Source: Marmoricola sp.
Lineage (GTDB): Bacteria > Actinomycetota > Actinomycetes > Propionibacteriales > Nocardioidaceae
Direction of reading: 5' to 3'
Length of the DNA stretch: 64,000 nt
Assembly (NCBI GenBank): GCA_025964775.1
Contig: JAOPYE010000040.1
Location: 62,001 to 126,000, forward strand
Shown piece after piece: positions 49,727 to 61,355 of the stretch (within the stretch, counting starts at the first letter, position 1; each line of letters opens with the position of its first letter). The translations under genes were made by a program, and so were the position numbers. The notes under the pieces were generated by a model that did not search any database, was not told the DNA's origin, and saw only the letters and a program-made list of their open reading frames with translations.

Positions 49727-50149
49727 TCACTGACCGCCGAGCTGGGCGCGGGCGAGCCCGACCAGCTCCGCGTTCGTGTACGCCGTACCGCCCAGCCCCC
49801 AGCCGCCCTCGATGGCCTCGGTCAGCTGGACCCAGGTGCGCTCGGCCAGGGAGGCGTCGCCGGCCGCCTGGGCGACGACGTCGGAGAGTCGGCGTACGGC
49901 CTCGAGCTGCTTGGGGCGATCCAGCGCGCCGGCATTGGTCAGCACCGTGATGCGCACGTGGGTGCTCTCGCCGTCGACGTTGGCGAAGGCCGAGACCGGC
50001 AGCTCGTGGACGAAGGCCGCCGTGTTGGTGCGGAACAGCGGGATCACCGGCACCTGCTCGACCTCCATCAGGGTGCGCGCAAGGTCGGCGGCAAGCTGGT
50101 GGGTGTCGGCGAAGGTTCCGGAAGCGGCGTAGACGTCGATCATCGGCAT
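49727..50149 (-). CDS. Tautomerase-like family protein
   Basis: MPMIDVYAASGTFADTHQLAADLARTLMEVEQVPVIPLFRTNTAAFVHELP. Confidence 0.6.
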   Translation of the reverse strand: MPMIDVYAASGTFADTHQLAADLARTLMEVEQVPVIPLFRTNTAAFVHELPVSAFANVDGESTHVRITVLTNAGALDRPKQLEAVRRLSDVVAQAAGDASLAERTWVQLTEAIEGGWGLGGTAYTNAELVGLARAQLGGQ

Positions 50150-50177
50150 GGCTGATCTCCTCGGTGTCGGGTCAAAG

Positions 50178-50224
50178 ACTATGGTCTATTGCATAGTAGA
50201 CGTGACTATGCAGGTTTGCATAGT
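50178..50224. promoter_or_regulatory. Two 20-bp palindromic operators (50178-50197, 50205-50224)
   Basis: ACTATGgtctattgCATAGT and ACTATGCAggttTGCATAGT. Confidence 0.7.
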
Positions 50225-50245
50225 TTTCGGGACGGAGGAGTGATC

Positions 50246-50809
50246 GTGGCCAAGGGCGAGGCTCGTTCGCGCATGGTGGCCGGTGCTGTCCGTCTGCTGG
50301 CCGAGAAGGGCCTGGAGGGCACGTCGTTCGCCGAGGTTCTCGCCGTGACCGGCGGATCCCGGGGGTCGACCTACCACCACTTCCCGGGCGGGAAGAACGA
50401 ACTCATCGACGCTGCCCTCGACCTCGCCGGGGCGCACGCGAGCGCTGCCCTGGAAGCTGTGCGCGGCCGGCCGGCCAGCGAGGTGATTGCGGAGTTCCTG
50501 GCACTGTGGCGCCACCTGCTCGCGGCGACGGAGCTGCGTGCGGGCTGTGCCGTCCTGGCCGTGACGGTCGCCGCCGACGAACCGGATCTGCTCGCCCATG
50601 CCGGTCGGATCTTCCACGACTGGCGCGACCAGCTCGCCTCGCTGCTGGTCGAGGGCGGGCTCGAGCCCGGTCGCGCCCCTGAGCTGGCCGCCCTCACGAT
50701 CGCCGCGACCGAAGGCGCCGTCGCCCTGGCCCGGGCGGAGAAGTCCTGGGAGCCGTTCGACCTGGTGGAGTCCTTCCTCGTGGCCGAGACCCGGCGTGCC
50801 TCGTCCTGA
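50246..50809 (+). CDS. TetR/AcrR family transcriptional regulator
   Basis: ARSRMVAGAVRLLAEKGLEGTSFAEVLAVTGGSRGSTYHHFPGGKNELI; GGAGGA RBS upstream of GTG. Confidence 0.92.
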   Translation: MAKGEARSRMVAGAVRLLAEKGLEGTSFAEVLAVTGGSRGSTYHHFPGGKNELIDAALDLAGAHASAALEAVRGRPASEVIAEFLALWRHLLAATELRAGCAVLAVTVAADEPDLLAHAGRIFHDWRDQLASLLVEGGLEPGRAPELAALTIAATEGAVALARAEKSWEPFDLVESFLVAETRRASS

Positions 50810-51841
50810 TCAGTCGAGCCGGATGACTGTTCGACCGATCGAGCGCCGGTGTTCGTGGTCGTCCAGCGCCCGAGCCGCTCCGTCGATGTCGGTGACCTGG
50901 CCGACGTGCGGGCGGATCGCTCCGGCGGCGACCAGGTCGAGCAGGGCGGTGTGCACCCTGTCGCCCTCGACCCGGGTGAACGGGTTGAAGCCGAAGCGGC
51001 GCAGACCGGGGTCGACCTCGGCGACCCACGCCCCCAGGACGCCGACGACCGAGAAGTTCCCGATGCTCGCCAGGCGCAGCGGGCGGCCGGTCATCCCGTT
51101 CTGGTCGTCATCGGTGAAGCCGACCGGCAGATAGCGCCCGCCCCGGGCGACGCACGTCCAGGACTTGCCGACGAAGTCGCCACCCGCCAGGTCGCAGATC
51201 ACGTCGGCGCCCACGTCATCGGTGGCCTGGAGCACGCTCTCGGCGAAGTCGGTCTGGGTGTGGTCGATGACGAGATCCGCACCCAGTGATCGACAGAGCT
51301 CGGCCTTCTCCGTCGAGCTCACCGTCGCGATCACCCGCGCGCCGGCGTTCGCACCGAGCTGGATGGCGGCTGTGCCCAGGCCGCTGGCGCCGGAATGGAC
51401 GAGCAGGGTCTCGCCGCGCTGCAGGTCCGCCCGGACGAAGAGTGCGAGATAGGTGGTGTGGAACGGGAGCAGGAAGGCAGCTGCCTCGATGTCGTCGAGC
51501 TGCTCGGGTGCCGCGAAGACGCCGGCGGCCGGTGCCGTCGTGTACTCCGCGATGCCGCCGAACGCGTCCTTGGAGACTCCGACGACCCGCTGCCCGATCC
51601 AGCCCTCGGCGCCTGCGCCGGCTGCCTCGACCACGCCGCAGACGTCCATGCCCAGGGTGAAGGGCGGTTCCTTCGGGACCGAGACGAGGCCGCCGCGGCA
51701 GCGCAGGATGTCGTTGAAGTTGAGGGCTGCGGCCGAGACCTTGATCAGCACCTCGTCGGCATCGGGTTCAGGTCGGTCGACGTCGTTCACCGACAGGACG
51801 TCGATCGGGTTGCCGTGGCGGTTGACCTGCAGCGCGCGCAT
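50810..51841 (-). CDS. NADPH:quinone oxidoreductase family protein (zinc-type MDR)
   Basis: ALQVNRHGNPIDVLSVNDVDRPEPDADEVLIKVSAAALNFNDILRCRG; LLVHSGASGLGTAAIQLGANAGARVIATVSSTEKAELCRSLGADLVIDH. Confidence 0.94.
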   Translation of the reverse strand: MRALQVNRHGNPIDVLSVNDVDRPEPDADEVLIKVSAAALNFNDILRCRGGLVSVPKEPPFTLGMDVCGVVEAAGAGAEGWIGQRVVGVSKDAFGGIAEYTTAPAAGVFAAPEQLDDIEAAAFLLPFHTTYLALFVRADLQRGETLLVHSGASGLGTAAIQLGANAGARVIATVSSTEKAELCRSLGADLVIDHTQTDFAESVLQATDDVGADVICDLAGGDFVGKSWTCVARGGRYLPVGFTDDDQNGMTGRPLRLASIGNFSVVGVLGAWVAEVDPGLRRFGFNPFTRVEGDRVHTALLDLVAAGAIRPHVGQVTDIDGAARALDDHEHRRSIGRTVIRLD

Positions 51842-51870
51842 CTGACCTCTTCGGGGGATGGACAAGAAAG

Positions 51871-51885
51871 TGATACTCAGTATCA
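51871..51885. promoter_or_regulatory. Palindromic operator between oxidoreductase and TetR
   Basis: TGATACT-C-AGTATCA. Confidence 0.65.
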
Positions 51886-51896
51886 TTTTGCGAACC

Positions 51897-52493
51897 ATGC
51901 CAGTCAAGACGTCATCCGAAGCAGGGCTTCGCGAGCAGAAGCGATCGGCCACCCAACGGCGGATCGCCGATGCGGCCGCCCGGCTGGCTGTCGAGCAGGG
52001 CGTGGCCTCAACGTCGGTCGACGCGATTGCCGCAGCAGCCGGCGTCGGGCGGGCGACCTTCTTCCGGTACTTCGACTCCAAGGAGCTCGCGGTCGCCACC
52101 GGTTTCTCCGATGCCGGTGCCTGGATCCTGGCCGGAGTCATCGCGGACGTCGACCCGCGACTGGGGCCGCTCGAGGCGATCCGGGCGGCGTACGCGGTGC
52201 TCGGGGAGAATTTCGACAGCCAGCGCGAGATGTTCCTCGAGCAGGCCCGACTCAGCCGGTCGTCGGCGTCGATGTTCGCCTGGACCCTCTACCTGTACGG
52301 CGACTGGGAAGTCGCCATCGCGGAGGCCATCGCGCCGCGGTTCGTGGATCTCGCCGTTGACGATCCACGGCCCCGGATGCTCGGCGCCGTGACGATGGCC
52401 GCGGCTCGCCTCGCGTGCGACGTCTGGGTGGCCGATGACGGCCGCGGAGACCTGCCCGCGCTGATCCAGCAGCACCTGAGAGGAACGTCATGA
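51897..52493 (+). CDS. TetR family transcriptional regulator
   Basis: ATQRRIADAAARLAVEQGVASTSVDAIAAAAGVGRATFFRYFDSKELAV. Confidence 0.93.
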   Translation: MPVKTSSEAGLREQKRSATQRRIADAAARLAVEQGVASTSVDAIAAAAGVGRATFFRYFDSKELAVATGFSDAGAWILAGVIADVDPRLGPLEAIRAAYAVLGENFDSQREMFLEQARLSRSSASMFAWTLYLYGDWEVAIAEAIAPRFVDLAVDDPRPRMLGAVTMAAARLACDVWVADDGRGDLPALIQQHLRGTS

Positions 52494-53671
52494 CCGAGAG
52501 CACCGCACAACGCCGGGACCGACTCGCCGCCGCTGCCATCGAGGCAGCCGGAGCCGACGACTTCGGCGCCGACAGCTGGCAGGAGGGACTCGACCTCTTC
52601 CTCGAATCGCTGGCCGAGAGTGCCCAGCTCAACGAGATCGGCATCGGGGTCGCCGAGGACGGCGTGGTCGGCGACCTTGCCAACCGGCTGCGGATCGAGG
52701 CCTGGCGCAAGGCCCACCCCGCAGTCGCCGAGCAGGAGATCCGTCGTCCTATCGTCATCGTCGGACAGCCGCGGACCGGCACCACGATCCTGCTCGACCT
52801 GATGGCGCAGGACCCGGCGAACCGGGCGCCGCTGAGCTGGGAGGTCGAGCGGCCGGTGCCGGCACCCAGGACTGCGACCTACGGGACCGATCAGCGGATC
52901 GCGGAGGCGCAGGCCTCCTTCGACCTGGTCGATTTGTTCATCCCCGGTTTCGCGTCCTTCCACGAGCTCGGTGCACAGCTGGCCCAGGAGGACGTCCGGA
53001 TCTTCACCAGCGACTTCCGGTCGATGCAGCACTCGCTCCAGTTCAACGTGCCGCGCTACAACGACTGGCTCCTGCGCGAGGCCGACATGGCACCGGCGTA
53101 CGCGTGGCACCGGCGGTTCCTCCAGCACCTGCAGTCCGAGCACCACGCCGAGCGTTGGCTGCTCAAGTCCCCGGCCCACCTGTGGTGCCTGCCCGCCCTG
53201 GTAGCCGAGTACCCGGACGCCGTGGTCATCCAGAACCACCGCGACCCGCTCAAGGTGATCGCCTCGATCAGTGCGCTGGGAGCCAGCCTGCGCGAGATGA
53301 CCACCGACTCGTTCGAGGTGCGCGACCTGGCCGCCCAGTACGGCGAGGACATCCTGCTCGGACTGGACCGCGCGCTGGAGGCTCGTCGCAACGAGGTCTT
53401 CTCGCCGGGGCAGGTCATCGACATCCGCTACCAGGACATCCGCAGAGACCTTGTCGGTGCGGTGGCACGGATCTACGAGCAGATCGGCCTCGAGCTGAGC
53501 CCCGAGGCGGAGACGCGGATGCGCGACTTCCTGGCCCGCCATCCCGGGGACCAGGCAGGCAGCCTCAAGCGGTACTCGTTCGCCGAGACGGGCCTCGACG
53601 AGGGTGAGTTCCGGGAGCGGTCCCGGGCCTACCAGGAGTACTTCGACGTGGAGTCCGAAGAGCTGAACTGA
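52490..53671 (+). CDS. Sulfotransferase family protein
   Basis: PIVIVGQPRTGTTILLDLMAQDPANRAPLSWEVERPVPAP; KSPAHLWCLPALVAEYPDAVVIQNHRDPLKVIASI. Confidence 0.92.
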   Translation: MTESTAQRRDRLAAAAIEAAGADDFGADSWQEGLDLFLESLAESAQLNEIGIGVAEDGVVGDLANRLRIEAWRKAHPAVAEQEIRRPIVIVGQPRTGTTILLDLMAQDPANRAPLSWEVERPVPAPRTATYGTDQRIAEAQASFDLVDLFIPGFASFHELGAQLAQEDVRIFTSDFRSMQHSLQFNVPRYNDWLLREADMAPAYAWHRRFLQHLQSEHHAERWLLKSPAHLWCLPALVAEYPDAVVIQNHRDPLKVIASISALGASLREMTTDSFEVRDLAAQYGEDILLGLDRALEARRNEVFSPGQVIDIRYQDIRRDLVGAVARIYEQIGLELSPEAETRMRDFLARHPGDQAGSLKRYSFAETGLDEGEFRERSRAYQEYFDVESEELN

Positions 53672-53689
53672 TCCTGATCGACGACCGGG

Positions 53690-53950
53690 TCAGTGCGCGT
53701 GCGCGAGCCGGAATGCCCGCACCGAGCGGCTGCGCCGGCGCAGGGTACGGGCGCGTTGGAGCCGCCGTACGAGGGTCGGGTCGTGCTCGAGCGCGCCAGG
53801 CAGGTCGATGATGGCGTTGAGCTCGCGGTAGTAGGCCACCGGCGTCATGCCCAGGTGCTGCTCGATCTCGGCAGCCTTGCCTCCTGAGTACCGCCACCAC
53901 TGTCGCTCGAAGTCGAGGATCGCTCGCTGTTCGTCGCTGAGTACGGCCAT
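53690..53950 (-). CDS. DUF3263 domain-containing protein
   Basis: LSDEQRAILDFERQWWRYSGGKAAEIEQHLGMTPVAYYRELNAIID. Confidence 0.9.
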   Translation of the reverse strand: MAVLSDEQRAILDFERQWWRYSGGKAAEIEQHLGMTPVAYYRELNAIIDLPGALEHDPTLVRRLQRARTLRRRSRSVRAFRLAHAH

Positions 53951-54137
53951 GGCAAGAGCCTGCCATGCCGCCCGCGGCCATCGGGTTTCGGGTCTTTGAA
54001 CAGGTTGTTACATCGCGCGCACGACCCGGGGAGTGTCCCGCGGGTGTTCCGGGAGTGTCGGCGTAGTCACAGGAGATCTTCAGCCAACTTCACGGGCCCG
54101 AAACATTCCCGAGACGATCAGGGAATCCTGCGCACCT

Positions 54138-54176
54138 AGGTTTGATCGAGCGCCGCCCTTGGCGCCGGTCAAACCT
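54138..54176 (+). promoter_or_regulatory. 5' leader hairpin of glutamine synthetase gene
   Basis: AGGTTTGA-TCGA-GCGCC-GCCCTT-GGCGC-CGG-TCAAACCT, flanked by CACCTAGG direct repeats (54133-54140, 54182-54189). Confidence 0.6.
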
Positions 54177-54197
54177 GAATTCACCTAGGGGTGCTCC

Positions 54198-56372
<2,175 letters not shown>

Positions 56373-56410
56373 TCAAGGACGTTGGTGGGGTCCGGGCGTA
56401 GCGTTCTCTC

Positions 56411-57274
56411 ATGCGCCTCGGACTCCACCTCGTCAACTTCGACGTGCCCGGAGGGCCTGCAGCTCTCGGGCCGATGATCTCCTCGGTCGGTGCTGCGGTC
56501 GAGGACGCCGGTTTCGACAACCTCTCGGTGATGGACCACTACCTCCAGCTGGAGTTCATGGGGCCGGCGACGAGCCCGATGCTCGAGGGCTACACGACCC
56601 TCGGTTTCCTCGCTGGGCACACCGCATCGGTCGAGCTGCAGCTCCTCGTCACCGGGATCACCTACCGCCACCCCGGACTGCTCGCGAAAGTCGTCTCCAC
56701 CCTCGACGTGCTCTCCGGCGGCCGGGCCGTGCTGGGGATCGGCGCGGCCTGGTACGAGCGTGAGCACCGTGCCCTCGGCGTGGAGTACCCACCGCTGGCC
56801 GAACGGTTCGAACGGCTCGAGGAGACGCTGCAGATCCTCCGGCAGATGTGGTCGTCCGACGACGGCCCGTACGCCGGCGAGCACTACCAGCTCGCCGAGA
56901 CGATCTGCGCGCCGCAGCCGCTGCGCCCGGTGCCCGTGATGATCGGTGGGTCGGGGGAGCGCAAGACGCTGCGCCTGGTCGCCCAGTACGCCGACGCCTG
57001 CAACCTCTTCGCCAGTGCGGAGGCCGGACCGGCAGCGATCAAGGACAAGCTCGATGTCCTGGCCGCGCACTGCGCCGACGTCGGCCGGTCCTACGACGAG
57101 ATCAGCAAGACGATCCTGTGGACCGGCGACTGCGACCCGGCGGGGTTCGCCGAGCAGATGAAGCCGTACGCCGACCTCGGCGTGACCGAGGTCCACGTCA
57201 TGCACCTCGGCGGCGAGCCCGTCTCGCTCGTACAAGCACTGGCGCCGCAGGTCGCGGCGCTGCACGCGCTCTAG
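56411..57274 (+). CDS. LLM class F420-dependent oxidoreductase
   Basis: AVEDAGFDNLSVMDHYLQ; LLVTGITYRHPGLLAKVVSTLDVLSGGRAVLGIGAAWYEREHRALGVEYP. Confidence 0.93.
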   Translation: MRLGLHLVNFDVPGGPAALGPMISSVGAAVEDAGFDNLSVMDHYLQLEFMGPATSPMLEGYTTLGFLAGHTASVELQLLVTGITYRHPGLLAKVVSTLDVLSGGRAVLGIGAAWYEREHRALGVEYPPLAERFERLEETLQILRQMWSSDDGPYAGEHYQLAETICAPQPLRPVPVMIGGSGERKTLRLVAQYADACNLFASAEAGPAAIKDKLDVLAAHCADVGRSYDEISKTILWTGDCDPAGFAEQMKPYADLGVTEVHVMHLGGEPVSLVQALAPQVAALHAL

Positions 57275-59076
57275 TGCTGGGCCGAGGGCTGCTCGTCCGT
57301 GGTCGTCCGTTCTTCGCCGACGACGGCCTCGGACGCGGCGAGCCCGTCGTCCACGGCAGGGATCTCCTCGACAGCGCCGGCACGTGACGGCTTGCGGGAG
57401 AGCCGTCGGTACCAGTGCGGCGCGAGGACGAGGGCCTCGGCGCGAAGCACGGCCGTGGCGACGCGAGGAAGGTCGGTCACGTCGCCGTACACGAGATAAC
57501 GCGGGACCCACTCCGGTCGGTACTTCACGTTCGACCGGTACAGCGCCTCGATCTGGGCGAAGCGGGACGCCCACATCAGGATGGCGCGCCAGGCGCGCAG
57601 CATCGGACCGGCACCGAGACGCTCGCCGCGGGCGAAGACGCTGCGGAACGCGGAGAAGTTGAGGGAGACCTTGGTGATCCCGATGGTCTCGGCCTCCGCC
57701 ATGAGGGTGGAGACCATCAGCTCGATGATGCCGTTGACTGCTTCTGGCTGGCGGCGCATCAGGTCCAGCGACAGCCCGTCGTCACCCCACGGCACGAACG
57801 AGAGGAAGCCGGCGACCGCTCCGGATCCGTCGTGGGCGATGACCACCGTGCCGGCGTCGTCACGCGCCTGACCGAACCGGCCGAGCGCCATCGCGAAGCC
57901 GCGCTCGATGGAGCCGTCGCGCCAGTCGATCGCCCGGGCTCGCAGCTCGTCCTTCTCCTCCAGCGACAGGTCGGCGACCCGGTGGACCGACACGGTCAGG
58001 CCGGCGCGCTGCGCTCGTGCGATCGCCTGCCGGACGATGCGCATCGGCCGGCCCTCGAGCGTGAACTCCTCGACGCGCAGGATGGCCTCGTCGCCGACCT
58101 CGAGCACTTCCAGGCCGGCCTGGTGGTAGACCTGTGCGCTGCGCTCGCTGGAACCCAGGTTCGCCGGCGCCCAGCCGAAGTGCCGTGCCTCGTCCAGCCA
58201 GGCCGCGATCGCCTGGGGCCAGTCGTCGGGATGACCCAACGGGTCCCCGGCCGAGAACGAGACGCCTCCGATGACGCGGTAGGAGACGGCCGAGCGGCGG
58301 GTCGGGCTGAACACGATCGAGCGATCATCGCGCGTCGCGAAGTAGCCGAGCGAGTCGACCCAGCCCCATTCGGCGAGCAGGCGTCGGAGCTCGGCGTCCT
58401 CCTCGCTGGTCAGCCGGTGCGGGCCACCCGGGGGGACCAGCGCGTTCACCATCGCAAGCACGATGACGGTGGCGCCGAGGATCGCGAGGCCGACCGTGAC
58501 GATCGCCTCCGAACGAGTGGACGTGAAGCCGACCGGTCCCGGGATGCCGAGCAGGCCGAGGGCGGCCTGCGCGAGCCGGTCGCCGCCGCTGGTCCCCGGC
58601 ACCTGGCCCCTGTCGCGGACCGTGAGCCAGATCCAGCCCAGGGCGGTACCGATGAGGGGTCCCAGGACGACGATGCCCAGCACCTGCCGCAGCGATCTGG
58701 GATCAGGCCGGGCGGTGAAATTCTTGCGCGATGCCACCAGCAGGATGATCAGCAGGAAGCAGAGGAACGCCTGCTCGGCCTGGAGGTCACGGAGCAGGTG
58801 GATCGCGAGGGCCAGCGAGGTGAGCAGCAGCGCCACCGACCAGGCTCGGGCCTTCCCCCGGCGCAGGCCGCGGGAGAGCACCAGCAGCACCACTCCGATC
58901 GCGGCACCGCCGGTGGTCGCCGCGGCCGGGAAGGCGTCGGGCACGATCTCCTCGATCACCCCGGTACGTGCAGCGATGTCCGGCAGGTAGGCGCTCAGCA
59001 GGCTCACCAGACCGACGACGAACACGATCCGGCTGACCCAGAGCGGCGATCGCAGAGAGGAGAACCAGCTACTCAC
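57271..59076 (-). CDS. MprF-like membrane protein with C-terminal DUF2156 (phosphatidylglycerol lysyltransferase) domain
   Basis: Multi-TM N-terminus; DSLGYFATRDDRSIVFSPTRRSAVSYRVIGGVSFSAGDPLGHPDDWPQAI; AFRSVFARGERLGAGP. Confidence 0.9.
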   Translation of the reverse strand: MSSWFSSLRSPLWVSRIVFVVGLVSLLSAYLPDIAARTGVIEEIVPDAFPAAATTGGAAIGVVLLVLSRGLRRGKARAWSVALLLTSLALAIHLLRDLQAEQAFLCFLLIILLVASRKNFTARPDPRSLRQVLGIVVLGPLIGTALGWIWLTVRDRGQVPGTSGGDRLAQAALGLLGIPGPVGFTSTRSEAIVTVGLAILGATVIVLAMVNALVPPGGPHRLTSEEDAELRRLLAEWGWVDSLGYFATRDDRSIVFSPTRRSAVSYRVIGGVSFSAGDPLGHPDDWPQAIAAWLDEARHFGWAPANLGSSERSAQVYHQAGLEVLEVGDEAILRVEEFTLEGRPMRIVRQAIARAQRAGLTVSVHRVADLSLEEKDELRARAIDWRDGSIERGFAMALGRFGQARDDAGTVVIAHDGSGAVAGFLSFVPWGDDGLSLDLMRRQPEAVNGIIELMVSTLMAEAETIGITKVSLNFSAFRSVFARGERLGAGPMLRAWRAILMWASRFAQIEALYRSNVKYRPEWVPRYLVYGDVTDLPRVATAVLRAEALVLAPHWYRRLSRKPSRAGAVEEIPAVDDGLAASEAVVGEERTTTDEQPSAQH

Positions 59077-59172
59077 CCGCCGAGGCTACGCCTCACGTGA
59101 GCGCCAGCCGAGCTCAAATCCCGACATGTGTCCCACGAGACAACAATCCTCGTAGGTCCGGGTGCGCGCCTG

Positions 59173-59745
59173 TCAGGTCGGTTTCAGACCCGCCAGCAGG
59201 ATCTCCAGGTGGCGTCGCCAACCCGGTTCCGGCAGGGCGTGCATGAAGTACATCGTCGCCGTGGTGCCGCACATCATCATCCCGTAGTCCTCGACGCGCA
59301 GATCGGCGCGGACAGCTCCGGCAGCCTGGGCGCGTTCGAGGAGGCGGCCGAGGATGGCGTTCAGGGCGGCCTTGTCCTCCTCGATCCCGTCCCAGCTGAA
59401 GCTGTCGATGTTCATCATCGCCAGCTGGAACGCGGCGTCACCGACGACCGACTCGGCCTGCCGGCGCATCGACGTGGCCAGCGCGTCGTACGGGTCGCTG
59501 ATCTCTTCGCACTCGGCGGCGATCACCGCGAACTCCTGGAACCGCTTGCGGACCAGCGCTGTGAGCAACGCTTCCTTGGTGGGGAAGCGCCGGTACAGCG
59601 TGCCGATCCCGACGCCCGCGTGAGCAGCGATGTCTTCCATCTGTGCTCGGGTCCCGCGCTCGGCAAACAGCACCTGGGCCGATGTCGTGATGCGCTCGAG
59701 GTTGCGTTGCGCGTCGGCACGCAGGGGACGCTGATCGGTAGTCAC
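59173..59745 (-). CDS. TetR/AcrR family transcriptional regulator
   Basis: AQRNLERITTSAQVLFAERGTRAQMEDIAAHAGVGIGTLYRRFPTKEALLTALV. Confidence 0.95.
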   Translation of the reverse strand: MTTDQRPLRADAQRNLERITTSAQVLFAERGTRAQMEDIAAHAGVGIGTLYRRFPTKEALLTALVRKRFQEFAVIAAECEEISDPYDALATSMRRQAESVVGDAAFQLAMMNIDSFSWDGIEEDKAALNAILGRLLERAQAAGAVRADLRVEDYGMMMCGTTATMYFMHALPEPGWRRHLEILLAGLKPT

Positions 59746-59816
59746 GGCCGGCCTTTCTTGTCGGTGCTGGGTGCTAGCGGTATCCGGAATCTTACCTCCG
59801 TATTCGGTTGACAGGT

Positions 59817-59864
59817 GGAATCGACGTTCCGTATCGTCATAACCGGAAGTGGAACTACGGTTCC
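59817..59864. promoter_or_regulatory. Paired 14-bp operator candidates at MFS promoter (59817-59830, 59851-59864)
   Basis: GGAATcgacGTTCC and GGAACtacgGTTCC; TTGACA at 59808-59813. Confidence 0.6.
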
Positions 59865-59888
59865 ATATACAGTCTTTCAGGAGCTCCC

Positions 59889-61355
59889 ATGTCTCAGCCC
59901 GACCTCAGCACCTCCCGTGCGCGGAACCTCGCCCTCGCGCTCCTGGCCATGACCCAGTTCGTCGTGGTCATCGATGCCTCGATCGTTAACGTCGCGCTTC
60001 CGTCGATCGGCAAGGCACTCAATTTCTCCCAGGCCGACCTGTCATGGGTGGTCAACTCCTACACCCTGACCTTCGGCGGGTTCCTCCTCCTCGGCGGTCG
60101 CCTGGCCGACTACCTCGGCCGTCGCCGGGTGTTCATGATCGGCATGGCGCTGTTCGCCCTGGCGTCGCTGGCCGGCGGGTTCGCTCAGAACGAGACGTGG
60201 CTGATCACCGCCCGCGCGATCCAGGGCCTCGGTGCCGCGATCGCGTCACCCGCAGCGCTCTCGATCATCACCACTACGTTCCCCGAAGGCCAGGAACGCA
60301 ACAAGGCACTCGGCATCTGGGGCGCGGTCGCCGGAGCAGGGGGCGCCGCCGGCGTTCTCCTCGGTGGCGTGCTCACCCAGTGGGCAGGGTGGGAATGGGT
60401 GCTGTTCGTCAACGTTCCGATCGGCGCCTTCATCGTCTGGCAGGCGCCGAAGCGCCTCGCGGAGTCGACCTCGGACGAGGAGACCGACCGGACCCTCGAC
60501 CTGCCGGGTGCCGTCACCGTGTCCGCCGGCCTGGCCCTCGCCGTCTACGCGATGGTCGAGGCGACCAAGGTCGGCTGGTCCTCGGCCCAGACGATTTGGA
60601 GCCTCGCGGGCGCGGTCGCGCTCCTGACGGCGTTCGTGGTGATCGAGCTGCGGACGAAGAAGCCGTTGATCCCGTTCTCCATCTTCCGGCTGCGCACCCT
60701 GAGGGGCGCCAACATCGTCGGCGTACTGATCGGGATGTCGCTGTTCTCGATGTTCTTCATGATCACGCTGTACCTCCAGCAGGTGCTCGGCGACGACGCC
60801 CTGGAAGCCGGGGTGTCGTACCTGCCGTTGGCCATCGCGATCATCCTCAGTGCCGGCGTCTCCAGCGCCCTGGTGACGCGGCTCGGGTTCAAGAACGTGC
60901 TGATCACCGGCATGCTCTTCGTCGCGGCCGGCCTCATCTGGTTCGCCCAGATCCAGCCCGACGGCTCGTACGCCGGTGGTGTCCTCGGCCCCTCGATCCT
61001 GGCAGGCATAGGCCTCGGAGCCTCGTTCGTGCCGGTCACGATCGCAGCGGTCACCGGCACCCAGCCCCATGAAGCCGGGCTGGCTTCTGGCCTCATCAAC
61101 ACCACCCAACAGGTCGGCGGTGCCCTCGGGCTGGCGATCCTCGCCTCGATCGCGAACTCCTCGACGAGTGCGGCGTTCAAGACCGGTGCCGACAAGGCGA
61201 CCGCACTCACCCACGGGTTCGCCGACGCCTTCACGGTCGGGGCGTACTTCGCTGTTGCCGGTGCGGTCCTGGCGGCCTTCCTGATCTCCAGCCGGGACAG
61301 CCGCACTCACTCCGAGGCGGCCCGGAGCGGTGAGGTCGTGCCGGTCGCGGCCTGA
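59889..61355 (+). CDS. MFS transporter, DHA2 (EmrB/QacA) family
   Basis: QFVVVIDASIVNVALPSIGKALNFSQADLSWVVNSYTLTFGGFLLLGGRLADYLGRRRVF. Confidence 0.95.
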   Translation: MSQPDLSTSRARNLALALLAMTQFVVVIDASIVNVALPSIGKALNFSQADLSWVVNSYTLTFGGFLLLGGRLADYLGRRRVFMIGMALFALASLAGGFAQNETWLITARAIQGLGAAIASPAALSIITTTFPEGQERNKALGIWGAVAGAGGAAGVLLGGVLTQWAGWEWVLFVNVPIGAFIVWQAPKRLAESTSDEETDRTLDLPGAVTVSAGLALAVYAMVEATKVGWSSAQTIWSLAGAVALLTAFVVIELRTKKPLIPFSIFRLRTLRGANIVGVLIGMSLFSMFFMITLYLQQVLGDDALEAGVSYLPLAIAIILSAGVSSALVTRLGFKNVLITGMLFVAAGLIWFAQIQPDGSYAGGVLGPSILAGIGLGASFVPVTIAAVTGTQPHEAGLASGLINTTQQVGGALGLAILASIANSSTSAAFKTGADKATALTHGFADAFTVGAYFAVAGAVLAAFLISSRDSRTHSEAARSGEVVPVAA

